Source: Sphingobacterium phlebotomi (lineage in GTDB: Bacteria > Bacteroidota > Bacteroidia > Sphingobacteriales > Sphingobacteriaceae). From it: 64,000 bases of DNA. The stretch covers positions 1 to 64,000 of the forward strand of contig NZ_VTAV01000014.1 in the NCBI RefSeq assembly GCF_008180195.1. Direction: 5' to 3'. Shown here piece after piece: positions 19,195 through 26,776 of the stretch. The translations under genes and the position numbers were made by a program. Under the pieces are notes generated by a model. It saw only the letters and a list, made by a program, of their open reading frames with translations, searched no databases and was not told the origin of the DNA. Every line of letters starts with the position of its first letter. Position 1 is the stretch's first letter.

Positions 19195-20805
19195 ATGAAG
19201 AGCATATTCATCCGTTTAGGATTAATCATCATAGCTTCTGTAGGGGTAATGTATAAAACAACTGCCCAAGAAACAGTAATTCCTATTGAAAAAGATGAAA
19301 AATGGTTCGGCGGTGTCGTTAATGAAGCTCACCTAATGCCATTAGCGGAAGGTTATGATTTCGACCTGTATGGCAATACCGGAACGAATCAAGCTGTCCC
19401 TTTACTTGTCTCCACCAAAGGGAAGTTTATTTGGAGTGAAGAACCATTCCGTTTCGCGATTAAAAATAATCAAATAACGATAGCAAACCGAGGTGAAACC
19501 ATTACAGTAGATTCTTTAGGTAAAAACCTGCGTGACGCATATCTAAATGCCAGTAAACGGTTTTTTCCATCAAAAGGGCAACTTCCCGATACCTTATTGT
19601 TCACGCGTCCACAATACAACACTTGGATAGAACTCGTTTATAATCAAAACCAAAAAGATATCCTTACTTACGCAAAATCCATTATTGATAATGGTTTCCC
19701 TCCGGGGGTGCTTATGATTGATGATAACTGGGCTGATTATTACGGGCGGTTTGATTTCCGGCCAGATAGATTCAGTGATGCGAGGGGAATGGTGGATACA
19801 TTACATCAAATGGGATTTAAGGTGATGTTATGGATTAGTCCGTTTATTTCTCCGGATACGGAGGTCTTTAGAGAACTACAAGCTAAAAAATATCTTTTGT
19901 ATGATGGATCAGACAAAAAGAGCTGGAAGGATGCAGATAAACCAATGATTGTAAACTGGTGGAATGGCTACAGTGCTGTAATGGATTTTACGAATCCCGA
20001 AGCAGAGAAATGGTTTCATGATAGGCTGGAATACATGGTTAGAACGTATCATCTGGACGGATTCAAGCTGGATGCTGGTGATGCAGATTTTTATCCAGTA
20101 AATGCTATATCCTTTCGTCCAGCAACACCCAATGAGCATAGCCGTCTTTGGGGAAATCTCGGGAAATATTATCCGCTAAACGAATACCGGGCGATGTGGA
20201 AAATGGGTGGAGAGCCTTTAGTACAACGTCTACGCGATAAAAAACATAGTTGGGAAGATCTTCAAAAGTTAATTCCGCATATGACTGTTGCTGGTCTATT
20301 AGGTTATCAATTTACTTGTCCGGATATGATTGGAGGAGGTGAATTCGGCTCTTTTATCGGAAGGGATAATTTAGATGAAGAACTCGTGGTGCGTTCCGCC
20401 TCGTGTTCGGCTTTAATGCCGATGATGCAATTTTCCGTCGCTCCATGGCGGGTGTTGAGCGAAGACAATCTGATGGCTGTAAAAAAATTGGTAGCTATAC
20501 GGCAACAATATGTTCCTTATATTATGGAACTGGTAAGACGGTCTGCCGAAACCGGAGAGCCTATTGTACGTACCATGGAATATGAGTTTCCGCATCAAGG
20601 AATGGCAGAAATACAAGACCAGTTCATGTTGGGCGAAAAATATCTAGTAGCGCCCGTTGTCACGAAAGAAAATAAGCGAAAAATTAATCTGCCAAAAGGA
20701 GTTTGGAAAAGCGATGAAGGAGAAACTTTTGTAGGACCTAAAATTATAGAAAAGCATATCCCGATTGATAGATTACCCGTATTTGAATTATTGAATAAGG
20801 AATAG
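19195..20805 (+). CDS. Glycoside hydrolase family 31, alpha-galactosidase/MYORG-like subgroup
   Basis: A secreted or periplasmic GH31 enzyme of 536 residues with an N-terminal signal peptide (cleavage near TTAQ). The barrel has the GH31 nucleophile motif FKLDAGD with D293. Motifs LMIDDNWADYYGRFDF, VMLWISPFISPD and VNWWNGYSAVMDFTNP resemble the MYORG/KIAA1161 group, whose characterised members act on alpha-galactosides, more than the WIDMNE-type alpha-glucosidases. The acid/base is probably one of the aspartates in GRDNLDEELVVR. It is the main catalytic enzyme in the operon. Galactoside specificity is an inference from these motifs. Confidence 0.87.
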   Translation: MKSIFIRLGLIIIASVGVMYKTTAQETVIPIEKDEKWFGGVVNEAHLMPLAEGYDFDLYGNTGTNQAVPLLVSTKGKFIWSEEPFRFAIKNNQITIANRGETITVDSLGKNLRDAYLNASKRFFPSKGQLPDTLLFTRPQYNTWIELVYNQNQKDILTYAKSIIDNGFPPGVLMIDDNWADYYGRFDFRPDRFSDARGMVDTLHQMGFKVMLWISPFISPDTEVFRELQAKKYLLYDGSDKKSWKDADKPMIVNWWNGYSAVMDFTNPEAEKWFHDRLEYMVRTYHLDGFKLDAGDADFYPVNAISFRPATPNEHSRLWGNLGKYYPLNEYRAMWKMGGEPLVQRLRDKKHSWEDLQKLIPHMTVAGLLGYQFTCPDMIGGGEFGSFIGRDNLDEELVVRSASCSALMPMMQFSVAPWRVLSEDNLMAVKKLVAIRQQYVPYIMELVRRSAETGEPIVRTMEYEFPHQGMAEIQDQFMLGEKYLVAPVVTKENKRKINLPKGVWKSDEGETFVGPKIIEKHIPIDRLPVFELLNKE

Positions 20806-20827
20806 TAAATTTTTAATTGTAATCGTT

Positions 20828-21488
20828 ATGAAAAAGCTGTTATTTCTTGGGGTGCTCGCCATAATTCTGGTGTCGTGCTCCCAAAAAAATGAAATCAATG
20901 AAGAGATAAATATTGAACTTGAAGCCGCAATGCTGAAAGCGCAAAAGAAATCAATCTATATTTTAATAGGAGCTAACCAACCCAATAGTAAGGTAACTTA
21001 TTCGACCGTTAGTAACAATACCCTTTATATGAATTATTCCGCAGACGGTTGGGGAGGTGAGATTTCCATGCAGAACATGGATAATGTGTCATTTCTTAAC
21101 AACATCATCCACTCTCGATCAAATATTTCCGTTATCGCTTCCTCTGGCTATACATCAACGAATCTAACGTTCGATTATAATCGGTATTTCACATTGTCTG
21201 GGTCAGATACTGATATCATATTCGACTGGGGAGGTAACACAGGTATGACCTATCTTACGTTGGCAAGTTATCGTGCTGCAACAGGGCTTGATGCAAATTC
21301 GACTTACGGTGATCCCGGATTTCTTTCCGCTACATTGCCCAATCCGGATTTACATTTAAACAAGTACGTCAGCATGTATTGACGCTGGTATTCCAGGTTA
21401 TATACCGCAACCAGACGAACTGGATATTGACAGGGGAGCAAGATTGGTCAATGTAAGAATAGACATAGGAGCTGATGAATTTAACTAG
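20828..21488 (+). pseudogene. Broken beta-helix lipoprotein (internal deletion plus frameshift)
   Basis: A lipoprotein start (AIILVSC lipobox) is followed almost at once by the C-terminal part of a right-handed beta-helix protein (MQNMDNVSFLNNIIHS, then DPGFLSATLPNPDLHL). The open frame stops at 21382 in NKYVSMY. Shifting by one base near 21357-21365 restores the usual ending: STSACIDAG, then DIDRG and VRIDIGADEFN, with a stop at 21486-21488. So the gene has a frameshift, and the short N-terminal part suggests that most of the helix domain was also deleted. Such proteins are often polysaccharide lyase-like or glycan-binding. It is the last gene of the PUL operon, 22 bp after GH31. Confidence 0.78.
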
Positions 21489-21502
21489 TCGTTTGTGAAA
21501 GT

Positions 21503-21548
21503 AAAAAGAAAATCCCTTCCTTCATCTGAAGGTGGGGATTTTCTTTTT
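21503..21548. terminator. Bidirectional terminator between PUL and carB
   Basis: A 14-bp perfect stem (21503-21516 with 21535-21548) carries A-rich and T-rich flanks, with a second small stem (CCTTC/GAAGG) in its loop. It lies between the end of the PUL and the convergent carB stop codon, and serves both directions. Confidence 0.88.
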
Positions 21549-21587
21549 AGATATGGTACATGTCATTCGCTATGTCGTGCTATGATC

Positions 21588-24407
21588 TTACTGTGCATTC
21601 AAGAACATCGACTTTTTATTGTAGAGTTCTCTAAAGTAGGGATCTTGCAAATCTTTGATAAAGCGAATAGCTTCACCTGTAGATTTCATTTCAGGCCCCA
21701 ATTGTTTATCAACCTCCGGGAATTTGCTAAAGGAGAATACAGGTTCCTTAATGGCATATCCCTTCAACTTACGTTCGATTTGAAAGTCTTTTAATTTATT
21801 CATGCCTAACATAACCTTTGTGGCGATGTTGATATAAGGTACATCATAAGCTTTAGCGATGAAAGGAACGGTGCGGGATGCACGTGGATTTGCTTCGATC
21901 ACATATACGTCCTCACCCTTCACTGCAAATTGAATATTCAATAAGCCTCTTACATTTAAAGCTTTTGCTAAGCGAATGGAATATTCTTCCATTTTCTGCT
22001 GTACATTTTCAGATAAGCTAAATGGGGGTAATACAGCAGAAGAGTCCCCTGAGTGAATACCAGCGGGCTCTATATGTTCCATCATACCAATAATATGAAC
22101 GTCTTCGCCATCACAGATAGAATCTGACTCCGCCTCTTCGGCACGGTCAAGGAAATGGTCGATTAAGATTTGATTGCCCGGTAGGTTTTTCAATAGATTA
22201 ACCACCGCTTTTTCCAGATCCTCGTCATTGATGACAATGCTCATTCCTTGTCCTCCCAATACATAAGAAGGACGTACCAGTACGGGGTATCCTACTTCAC
22301 TTGCAACCTTTAATGCTTCCTCTGCTGATGTAGCAACACCATATTTTGGATAAGGAATGTTTAATTCTTTCAAAAGATCCGAAAAACGACCGCGGTCTTC
22401 TGCCAAGTCCATGTCGGCAAATGAAGTCCCAATAATTTTCACCCCAAGTGCTTCCAGGCGCTCAGCCATCTTTAGTGCCGTTTGGCCGCCTAATTGTACA
22501 ATAACACCTTCTGGTTTTTCCAACTCGATAATTTCACGGACATGTTCCCAAAATACAGGTTCGAAATATAGCTTATCCGCCATGTTAAAGTCCGTAGATA
22601 CCGTTTCCGGGTTACAGTTTACCATAATAGATTCATAACCCGCCTCTTTAGCCGCAATTAAACCATGGACACAAGAGTAATCAAATTCGATTCCTTGGCC
22701 GATACGGTTCGGGCCAGAACCTAATACGATGATTTTCTTTTTGTCGGAAACAATCGATTCGTTTTCGTCTTCAAAAGTAGAATAATAGTAAGGCGTGTGC
22801 GCGGGGAATTCCGCAGCACAAGTATCTACCATTTTATAAACACGATTAATTCCTAACTCTTTTCGACGCGCATAAACATCATCTTCACTTACATTGCCCA
22901 GCAACCAGGAAATCTGTAAGTCAGAATAACCTTTTTGTTTTAGTGTTAAGAAGAAATCACGAGGAATATTATTCAATTGGTATCTGCGTAATTCTGTTTC
23001 CAGTTGTACCAATTCTTGAATTTGTACTAAAAACCATTTATCGATGCGTGTTACTTTGCGGATGGATTCTAAAGGAACACCAAGTTCGAAAGCATCTTTG
23101 ATATGGAATACACGGTCAGCGCTTGGATGTTCTAGGCTATCCATGATTTCTTCCAGGTTACGCAGTTGACGCCCGTCAGCTCCTAATCCGCCACGATTTG
23201 TTTCAAGGGATTGACAAGCTTTTTGTAAAGCCTCTATAAAGGTGCGGCCAATTGCCATAACCTCACCTACGGCTTTCATTTGTAAACCTAACTCTTTATT
23301 GGCACCTTTAAATTTGTCAAAATTAAAGCGTGGAATTTTAACGATAACATAGTCTAATGTAGGTTCAAAGTAAGCAGATGTTGTTTTTGTAATTTGGTTT
23401 TGAAGCTCATCCAAATTATATCCGATAGCGAGCTTGGCTGCAATTTTTGCGATAGGATAACCAGTCGCTTTTGATGCTAATGCAGAAGAGCGCGATACAC
23501 GGGGGTTAATTTCGATGGCTATGATGTCTTCATTTTCGGGATTCACAGAAAACTGTACATTACATCCTCCGGCGAAGTTTCCAATGGAACGCATCATGCG
23601 AATAGCTTGGTTGCGCATATCTTGGTAACATTTGTCGCTCAACGTCATCCCGGGGGCTACGGTGATAGAATCGCCGGTGTGAATACCCATTGGGTCAAAG
23701 TTTTCGATAGTACAGATGATGATAACATTATCATTGCTATCTCGCAATAATTCTAATTCAAACTCTTTCCATCCCAAAACAGCCTGTTCTACCAATACCT
23801 CGTGTGTAGGGGAGGCGTGCAGACCTCTGTTTAGCGCGGCATCGAACTCTTCTTTTCTGTGCACAAACCCACCACCCGTACCGGCTAATGTGTAGGATGG
23901 GCGAATAACGAGCGGAAAACCTATTTCCTGTGCTGCCTCTTTCCCTTCCAGGAACGAGTTAGCAATTTTAGAATTGGCAACTCCCACACCGATGTCGACC
24001 ATTAGTTGACGAAACTCCTCGCGGTTTTCTGTTTTTTCGATAGCGGCTACGTCTACCCCAATAACTTTTATGTTGTATTTTTCCCAGAGACCAATATTAG
24101 AGGCTTCAATACATAAGTTTAATGCTGTCTGTCCACCCATAGTCGGTAACACAGCATCGATTTGTTGTTCTTGGAGAATCTTTTCTATGCTCTCACAGGT
24201 AAGAGGCAACAAGTAAACGTGGTCTGCAATAACCTTGTCGGTCATAATGGTTGCAGGATTCGAATTGATAATGGACACTTCGATACCTTCTTCCTTTAAA
24301 GAAAGAGCCGCTTGTGATCCCGAGTAATCAAACTCACAGGCTTGACCGATAACGATAGGTCCTGAACCAATAATTAAAACGGAGTTAATGGAGGTGTTTC
24401 TAGGCAT
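21588..24407 (-). CDS. carB: Carbamoyl-phosphate synthase large subunit, lacking the C-terminal regulatory domain
   Basis: The large subunit makes carbamoyl phosphate from bicarbonate, ammonia (from CarA) and two ATP for arginine and pyrimidine synthesis. Two homologous ATP-grasp halves are clear: IIGSGPIVIGQACEFDYSG at the start and VLGSGPNRIGQGIEFDYSC near residue 560, each followed by carbamate/carboxyphosphate-site motifs. The protein is 939 residues against about 1070 in E. coli and ends shortly after the second synthetase unit (MKSTGEAIRFIKDLQDP), so the MGS-like allosteric domain is absent. No carA is next to it. Confidence 0.96.
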   Translation of the reverse strand: MPRNTSINSVLIIGSGPIVIGQACEFDYSGSQAALSLKEEGIEVSIINSNPATIMTDKVIADHVYLLPLTCESIEKILQEQQIDAVLPTMGGQTALNLCIEASNIGLWEKYNIKVIGVDVAAIEKTENREEFRQLMVDIGVGVANSKIANSFLEGKEAAQEIGFPLVIRPSYTLAGTGGGFVHRKEEFDAALNRGLHASPTHEVLVEQAVLGWKEFELELLRDSNDNVIIICTIENFDPMGIHTGDSITVAPGMTLSDKCYQDMRNQAIRMMRSIGNFAGGCNVQFSVNPENEDIIAIEINPRVSRSSALASKATGYPIAKIAAKLAIGYNLDELQNQITKTTSAYFEPTLDYVIVKIPRFNFDKFKGANKELGLQMKAVGEVMAIGRTFIEALQKACQSLETNRGGLGADGRQLRNLEEIMDSLEHPSADRVFHIKDAFELGVPLESIRKVTRIDKWFLVQIQELVQLETELRRYQLNNIPRDFFLTLKQKGYSDLQISWLLGNVSEDDVYARRKELGINRVYKMVDTCAAEFPAHTPYYYSTFEDENESIVSDKKKIIVLGSGPNRIGQGIEFDYSCVHGLIAAKEAGYESIMVNCNPETVSTDFNMADKLYFEPVFWEHVREIIELEKPEGVIVQLGGQTALKMAERLEALGVKIIGTSFADMDLAEDRGRFSDLLKELNIPYPKYGVATSAEEALKVASEVGYPVLVRPSYVLGGQGMSIVINDEDLEKAVVNLLKNLPGNQILIDHFLDRAEEAESDSICDGEDVHIIGMMEHIEPAGIHSGDSSAVLPPFSLSENVQQKMEEYSIRLAKALNVRGLLNIQFAVKGEDVYVIEANPRASRTVPFIAKAYDVPYINIATKVMLGMNKLKDFQIERKLKGYAIKEPVFSFSKFPEVDKQLGPEMKSTGEAIRFIKDLQDPYFRELYNKKSMFLNAQ

Positions 24408-24755
24408 TATTTCTCTTGTTCAAAAAATTAATTATCAATTTGTTGTGTAGACAAAAGCAACGAAAAATGCCTTTTAGAGGAAAGTATTCCGACTGCTTTG
24501 TCGGAGTGCAAAGTTACATTTTTTTTGATAAAAATATGCTTTATTTTAAAAACTAATATTTTTCTCTAACACGCTAACCAAATAAAGGATCAATATTTTA
24601 AATTACCTGTTTACCGGTATTTTTTTTGCATTTGTAGTTTTCTAGCTTTGTTTACGGTTAGTAAATGTAGATTTTCATTTGAAAAAATTAATGGAACAGT
24701 TTTTGATATTGAGGATCGATAAGAAGAATTAGTATTTAATAAATTAAAAAAGATT
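24408..24755. other. 348-bp divergent intergenic region, carB and outer-membrane protein
   Basis: No gene is seen. On the minus strand a TAACTTTG box (24509-24516) fits a Bacteroidetes -7 element for carB, and a small hairpin (TCCGAC/GTCGGA, 24488-24505) sits at the predicted start of its leader. On the plus strand TAGCTTTG at 24643-24650 is a possible -7 element for the barrel protein at 24756, without a well-spaced -33 element. Confidence 0.5.
24509..24516 (-). promoter_or_regulatory. -7 promoter element for carB
   Basis: TAACTTTG on the minus strand matches the Bacteroidota -7 consensus TAnnTTTG. It lies about 100 bp upstream of the carB start. No TTTG is found exactly 19 bp further upstream, so the match is partial. 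Confidence 0.5.
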
Positions 24756-25253
24756 ATGAAGAAAATTACTTTAGTTTTTGTTGCAGTATTATTTGCTGCT
24801 GGTGCTTTTGCACAAGATTACAAAAATTCAATCGGTATCCGTTTGGGAAGTGGACATTATGATGTTGTAGGGGTAGCATTCAAAACATTTATTTCAGAAC
24901 CGGCTGCGTTGGAGTTTGATTTGGGTTTTAACCCTGATTCTTATGGAGCCAACGATTTAACGTCTGTTTCTCTGTCAGGAGCTTACCAACATCATTTCCA
25001 AATTCCAAATATACAGGGATTCAAATGGTTTATTGGAGGTGGTGCTGTTTTAGCAAACACTTTTTCTGATTGGGATGAGTATGATGGGTTCAGTGCGGGA
25101 ATTTATCCTACAGGTGGTGTAGATTACAAATTAAAAAATGCACCCTTTGCCTTTTCTGCAGATGTTCGTCCTACAATCCATGTTGTAAAAGGATCTTATT
25201 ATTCAAATGGACTTTATTTTAATGGTGGTTTGACGGCTCGTTATACATTCTAA
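24756..25253 (+). CDS. Small outer-membrane beta-barrel protein
   Basis: A 165-residue protein with a clear signal peptide (cleavage after AGAFAQ). The mature part alternates polar and hydrophobic residues, is rich in Gly and aromatics, and ends in TARYTF, the terminal aromatic signature of outer-membrane barrels. Size suggests an eight-stranded barrel of the OmpW/OmpX/PorT-like kind. It is a single gene with its own terminator. No function can be assigned. Confidence 0.78.
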   Translation: MKKITLVFVAVLFAAGAFAQDYKNSIGIRLGSGHYDVVGVAFKTFISEPAALEFDLGFNPDSYGANDLTSVSLSGAYQHHFQIPNIQGFKWFIGGGAVLANTFSDWDEYDGFSAGIYPTGGVDYKLKNAPFAFSADVRPTIHVVKGSYYSNGLYFNGGLTARYTF

Positions 25254-25282
25254 GAAAAAACAACACTAGTTAACACAGAAGG

Positions 25283-25308
25283 GAGGCCCAGTAGGGTCTC
25301 TTTTTTTT
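25283..25308 (+). terminator. Terminator after the barrel gene
   Basis: Stem GAGGCCC/GGGTCTC (one G-U pair), loop AGTA, then eight T residues, 30 bp after the stop codon of the barrel gene. Confidence 0.85.
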
Positions 25309-25361
25309 GCTCTTTTTTCAAAATATCGATTTAAAGGTTGTTGTTACATATTATCTCAACG

Positions 25362-25371
25362 CAAACGTTTG
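25362..25371. promoter_or_regulatory. Palindrome CAAACGTTTG, LacI-type operator candidate
   Basis: A perfect 10-bp palindrome with the same core as the 14-bp palindrome at 5754-5767. A looser related inverted repeat (CAATCGTTTTCGTTG) follows about 12 bp later. It lies upstream of the SusD remnant, where the promoter of a SusC/SusD operon would be expected. Confidence 0.45.
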
Positions 25372-25539
25372 TTTCTCTTTATGCAATCGTTTTCGTTGCT
25401 TTTATTGTCTTCTTTTATTTTGTTTGGTTTAAATTGCAACCATTGTATTATCTTAATCTGACATTACATACCGAACACATAAACAAAAACATTGAAGAGT
25501 ATTTTATGGTAAAGAAATTTACAAATCCCTCCTTTTTTG

Positions 25540-25713
25540 GTAAAAGCTTACGACGTATACCGTAATGGCGGAACGTTGACTCGGCGCTATCCGGGTGCTC
25601 AGGATCAAGCGTTAGAGGTAGGGCCGAAGGATTACCGTGTGGTTTATTATATCCCACAAGATGCTATAAATGCTTATCCGGGTAAATTAACACAAAACCC
25701 GACCTCCAATTAA
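25540..25713 (+). pseudogene. Orphan C-terminus of a SusD/RagB protein
   Basis: The frame from 25540 encodes VKAYDVYRNGGTLTRRYPG and ends IPQDAINAYPGKLTQNPTSN at a stop at 25711-25713. This is the typical C-terminal tail of SusD-family proteins, including the final NPxxN-like end. The frame is closed upstream by a stop at 25510, and the rest of the roughly 500-residue protein is absent. It has no plausible start and is treated as a remnant. A perfect terminator 35 bp downstream is preserved. Confidence 0.75.
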
Positions 25714-25747
25714 TAGTTTAGCGTCGTCATATGATGAGGTACTATAT

Positions 25748-25781
25748 AAAACAGGCTTTACAATTTGTAAAGCCTGTTTTT
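25748..25781 (+). terminator. Strong terminator after the SusD remnant
   Basis: A perfect 14-bp stem (25748-25761 with 25767-25780), 5-nt loop AATTT, followed by T-rich sequence. It would have ended the lost SusD transcript and now insulates lipA. Confidence 0.88.
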
Positions 25782-25864
25782 GTTTCTTGATGCTCAAAAT
25801 TTTCATAGTAAAACATGGGAAAAGACTGACAATCCGCCCACCCCTTTTTTAGGAGAATAATGCG

Positions 25865-25872
25865 TAACTTTG
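25865..25872 (+). promoter_or_regulatory. -7 promoter element just before lipA
   Basis: TAACTTTG matches TAnnTTTG and ends four bases before the lipA ATG. If used, transcription would start at or very near the start codon, giving a leaderless or near-leaderless mRNA. A -33 TTTG at the usual 19-bp spacing is not seen. Confidence 0.45.
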
Positions 25873-25876
25873 TAAC

Positions 25877-26758
25877 ATGATTGAATTACCTGTAATTTCA
25901 GCGGCCGAAACACAACGCAAACCAGATTGGTTGCGTGTGAAGTTACCTGTGGGTAAAGAATACCGTCATGTAAGGAGCTTAGTAGATGAGCATAAATTGC
26001 ACACGATATGTGAGAGTGGAAACTGTCCGAATATGGGTGAATGTTGGGGTGCTGGTACTGCTACTTTTATGATATTAGGTAACATTTGTACTCGTTCTTG
26101 TTCTTTCTGTGCAGTAGCAACAGGCCGTCCTCTTGCCGTCGATACTGACGAACCGAATCGTGTGGCAATGTCAGTAAAACTGATGCAGGTAAAGCATTGT
26201 GTGATTACATCGGTAGATCGTGATGATTTAAAAGACGGTGGTTCGACAATTTGGGCAGAAACAGTCAACGCTATCCGTAGGGAGAGTCCCGAAACTACAC
26301 TGGAGACCTTAATTCCAGATTTTAAGGGACAATGGGATAATCTTGATCGTGTTTTAGCCGTACGTCCGGAAGTTGTTTCCCATAATTTGGAAACCGTACG
26401 GAGATTAACACGTGAAGTACGTATTCAAGCAAAGTATGATCGTTCGTTGGAATGCTTACGCCGTATATCCGAAGCAGGTTTGCGTACAAAGTCTGGGATC
26501 ATGTTAGGTTTTGGAGAAACAGAAGAAGATGTTATCGAAGCGATGCAAGATTTATATAACGTAGGTGTGCATATTCTCACGGTAGGACAATATCTGCAAC
26601 CAACAAAAGCTCATCATCCTGTAGTGGAATGGATTACACCCGCCCAATTTGAAAAATATAAACAGATAGGCTTGGATATGGGCTTTAAATATGTCGAGTC
26701 AGGGCCTTTAGTGCGTTCTTCCTATCATGCTGAAAAACATTTATTTGATATGCAGTAA
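25877..26758 (+). CDS. lipA: Lipoyl synthase
   Basis: A radical-SAM enzyme that inserts two sulfurs into protein-bound octanoate to make lipoyl groups for 2-oxoacid dehydrogenases and the glycine cleavage system. Both cysteine clusters are present: CESGNCPNMGEC (auxiliary 4Fe-4S) and CTRSCSFC (radical-SAM CxxxCxxC). The C-terminal serine motif of the auxiliary cluster is seen in VRSSYHAE. The length, 293 residues, is normal. It is a single gene; no lipB is adjacent. Confidence 0.97.
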   Translation: MIELPVISAAETQRKPDWLRVKLPVGKEYRHVRSLVDEHKLHTICESGNCPNMGECWGAGTATFMILGNICTRSCSFCAVATGRPLAVDTDEPNRVAMSVKLMQVKHCVITSVDRDDLKDGGSTIWAETVNAIRRESPETTLETLIPDFKGQWDNLDRVLAVRPEVVSHNLETVRRLTREVRIQAKYDRSLECLRRISEAGLRTKSGIMLGFGETEEDVIEAMQDLYNVGVHILTVGQYLQPTKAHHPVVEWITPAQFEKYKQIGLDMGFKYVESGPLVRSSYHAEKHLFDMQ

Positions 26759-26776
26759 TCTTCGTGATGATTACTG
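26753..26776. terminator. Hairpin between convergent lipA and amidohydrolase
   Basis: An 8-bp perfect stem CAGTAATC/GATTACTG spans the lipA stop codon and the amidohydrolase stop codon, with an 8-nt loop. The usual T-run is lacking on both strands, so it is a weak or rho-assisted terminator at best. Confidence 0.4.

Larger units (their letters stand above)
25254..25876. other. 623-bp region holding relics of a PUL
   Basis: Between the barrel gene and lipA there is no intact gene. It contains, in order, a terminator (25283-25308), an operator-like palindrome (25362-25371), a short AT-rich stretch with no convincing gene, the orphan C-terminus of a SusD protein (25540-25713), a strong terminator (25748-25781) and a lipA -7 element. 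The order operator, SusD tail, terminator fits a PUL reduced by a large deletion. Confidence 0.65.

Noticed and set aside
21495..21794. A 99-codon frame on the plus strand across the carB 3' end
   Set aside because: It begins in the bidirectional terminator and runs antisense through carB. Its residues show no family motif.
24643..24650. Full promoter for the barrel gene at 24756
   Set aside because: The -7 box TAGCTTTG is good, but the nearest TTTG is 14 bp away instead of 19, so only a weak call in the intergenic note is justified.
25338..25565. A 75-codon hydrophobic frame upstream of the SusD remnant
   Set aside because: It starts at a weak codon, spans the operator-like palindrome, and ends in another frame over the SusD tail. 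It looks like AT-rich noncoding sequence.
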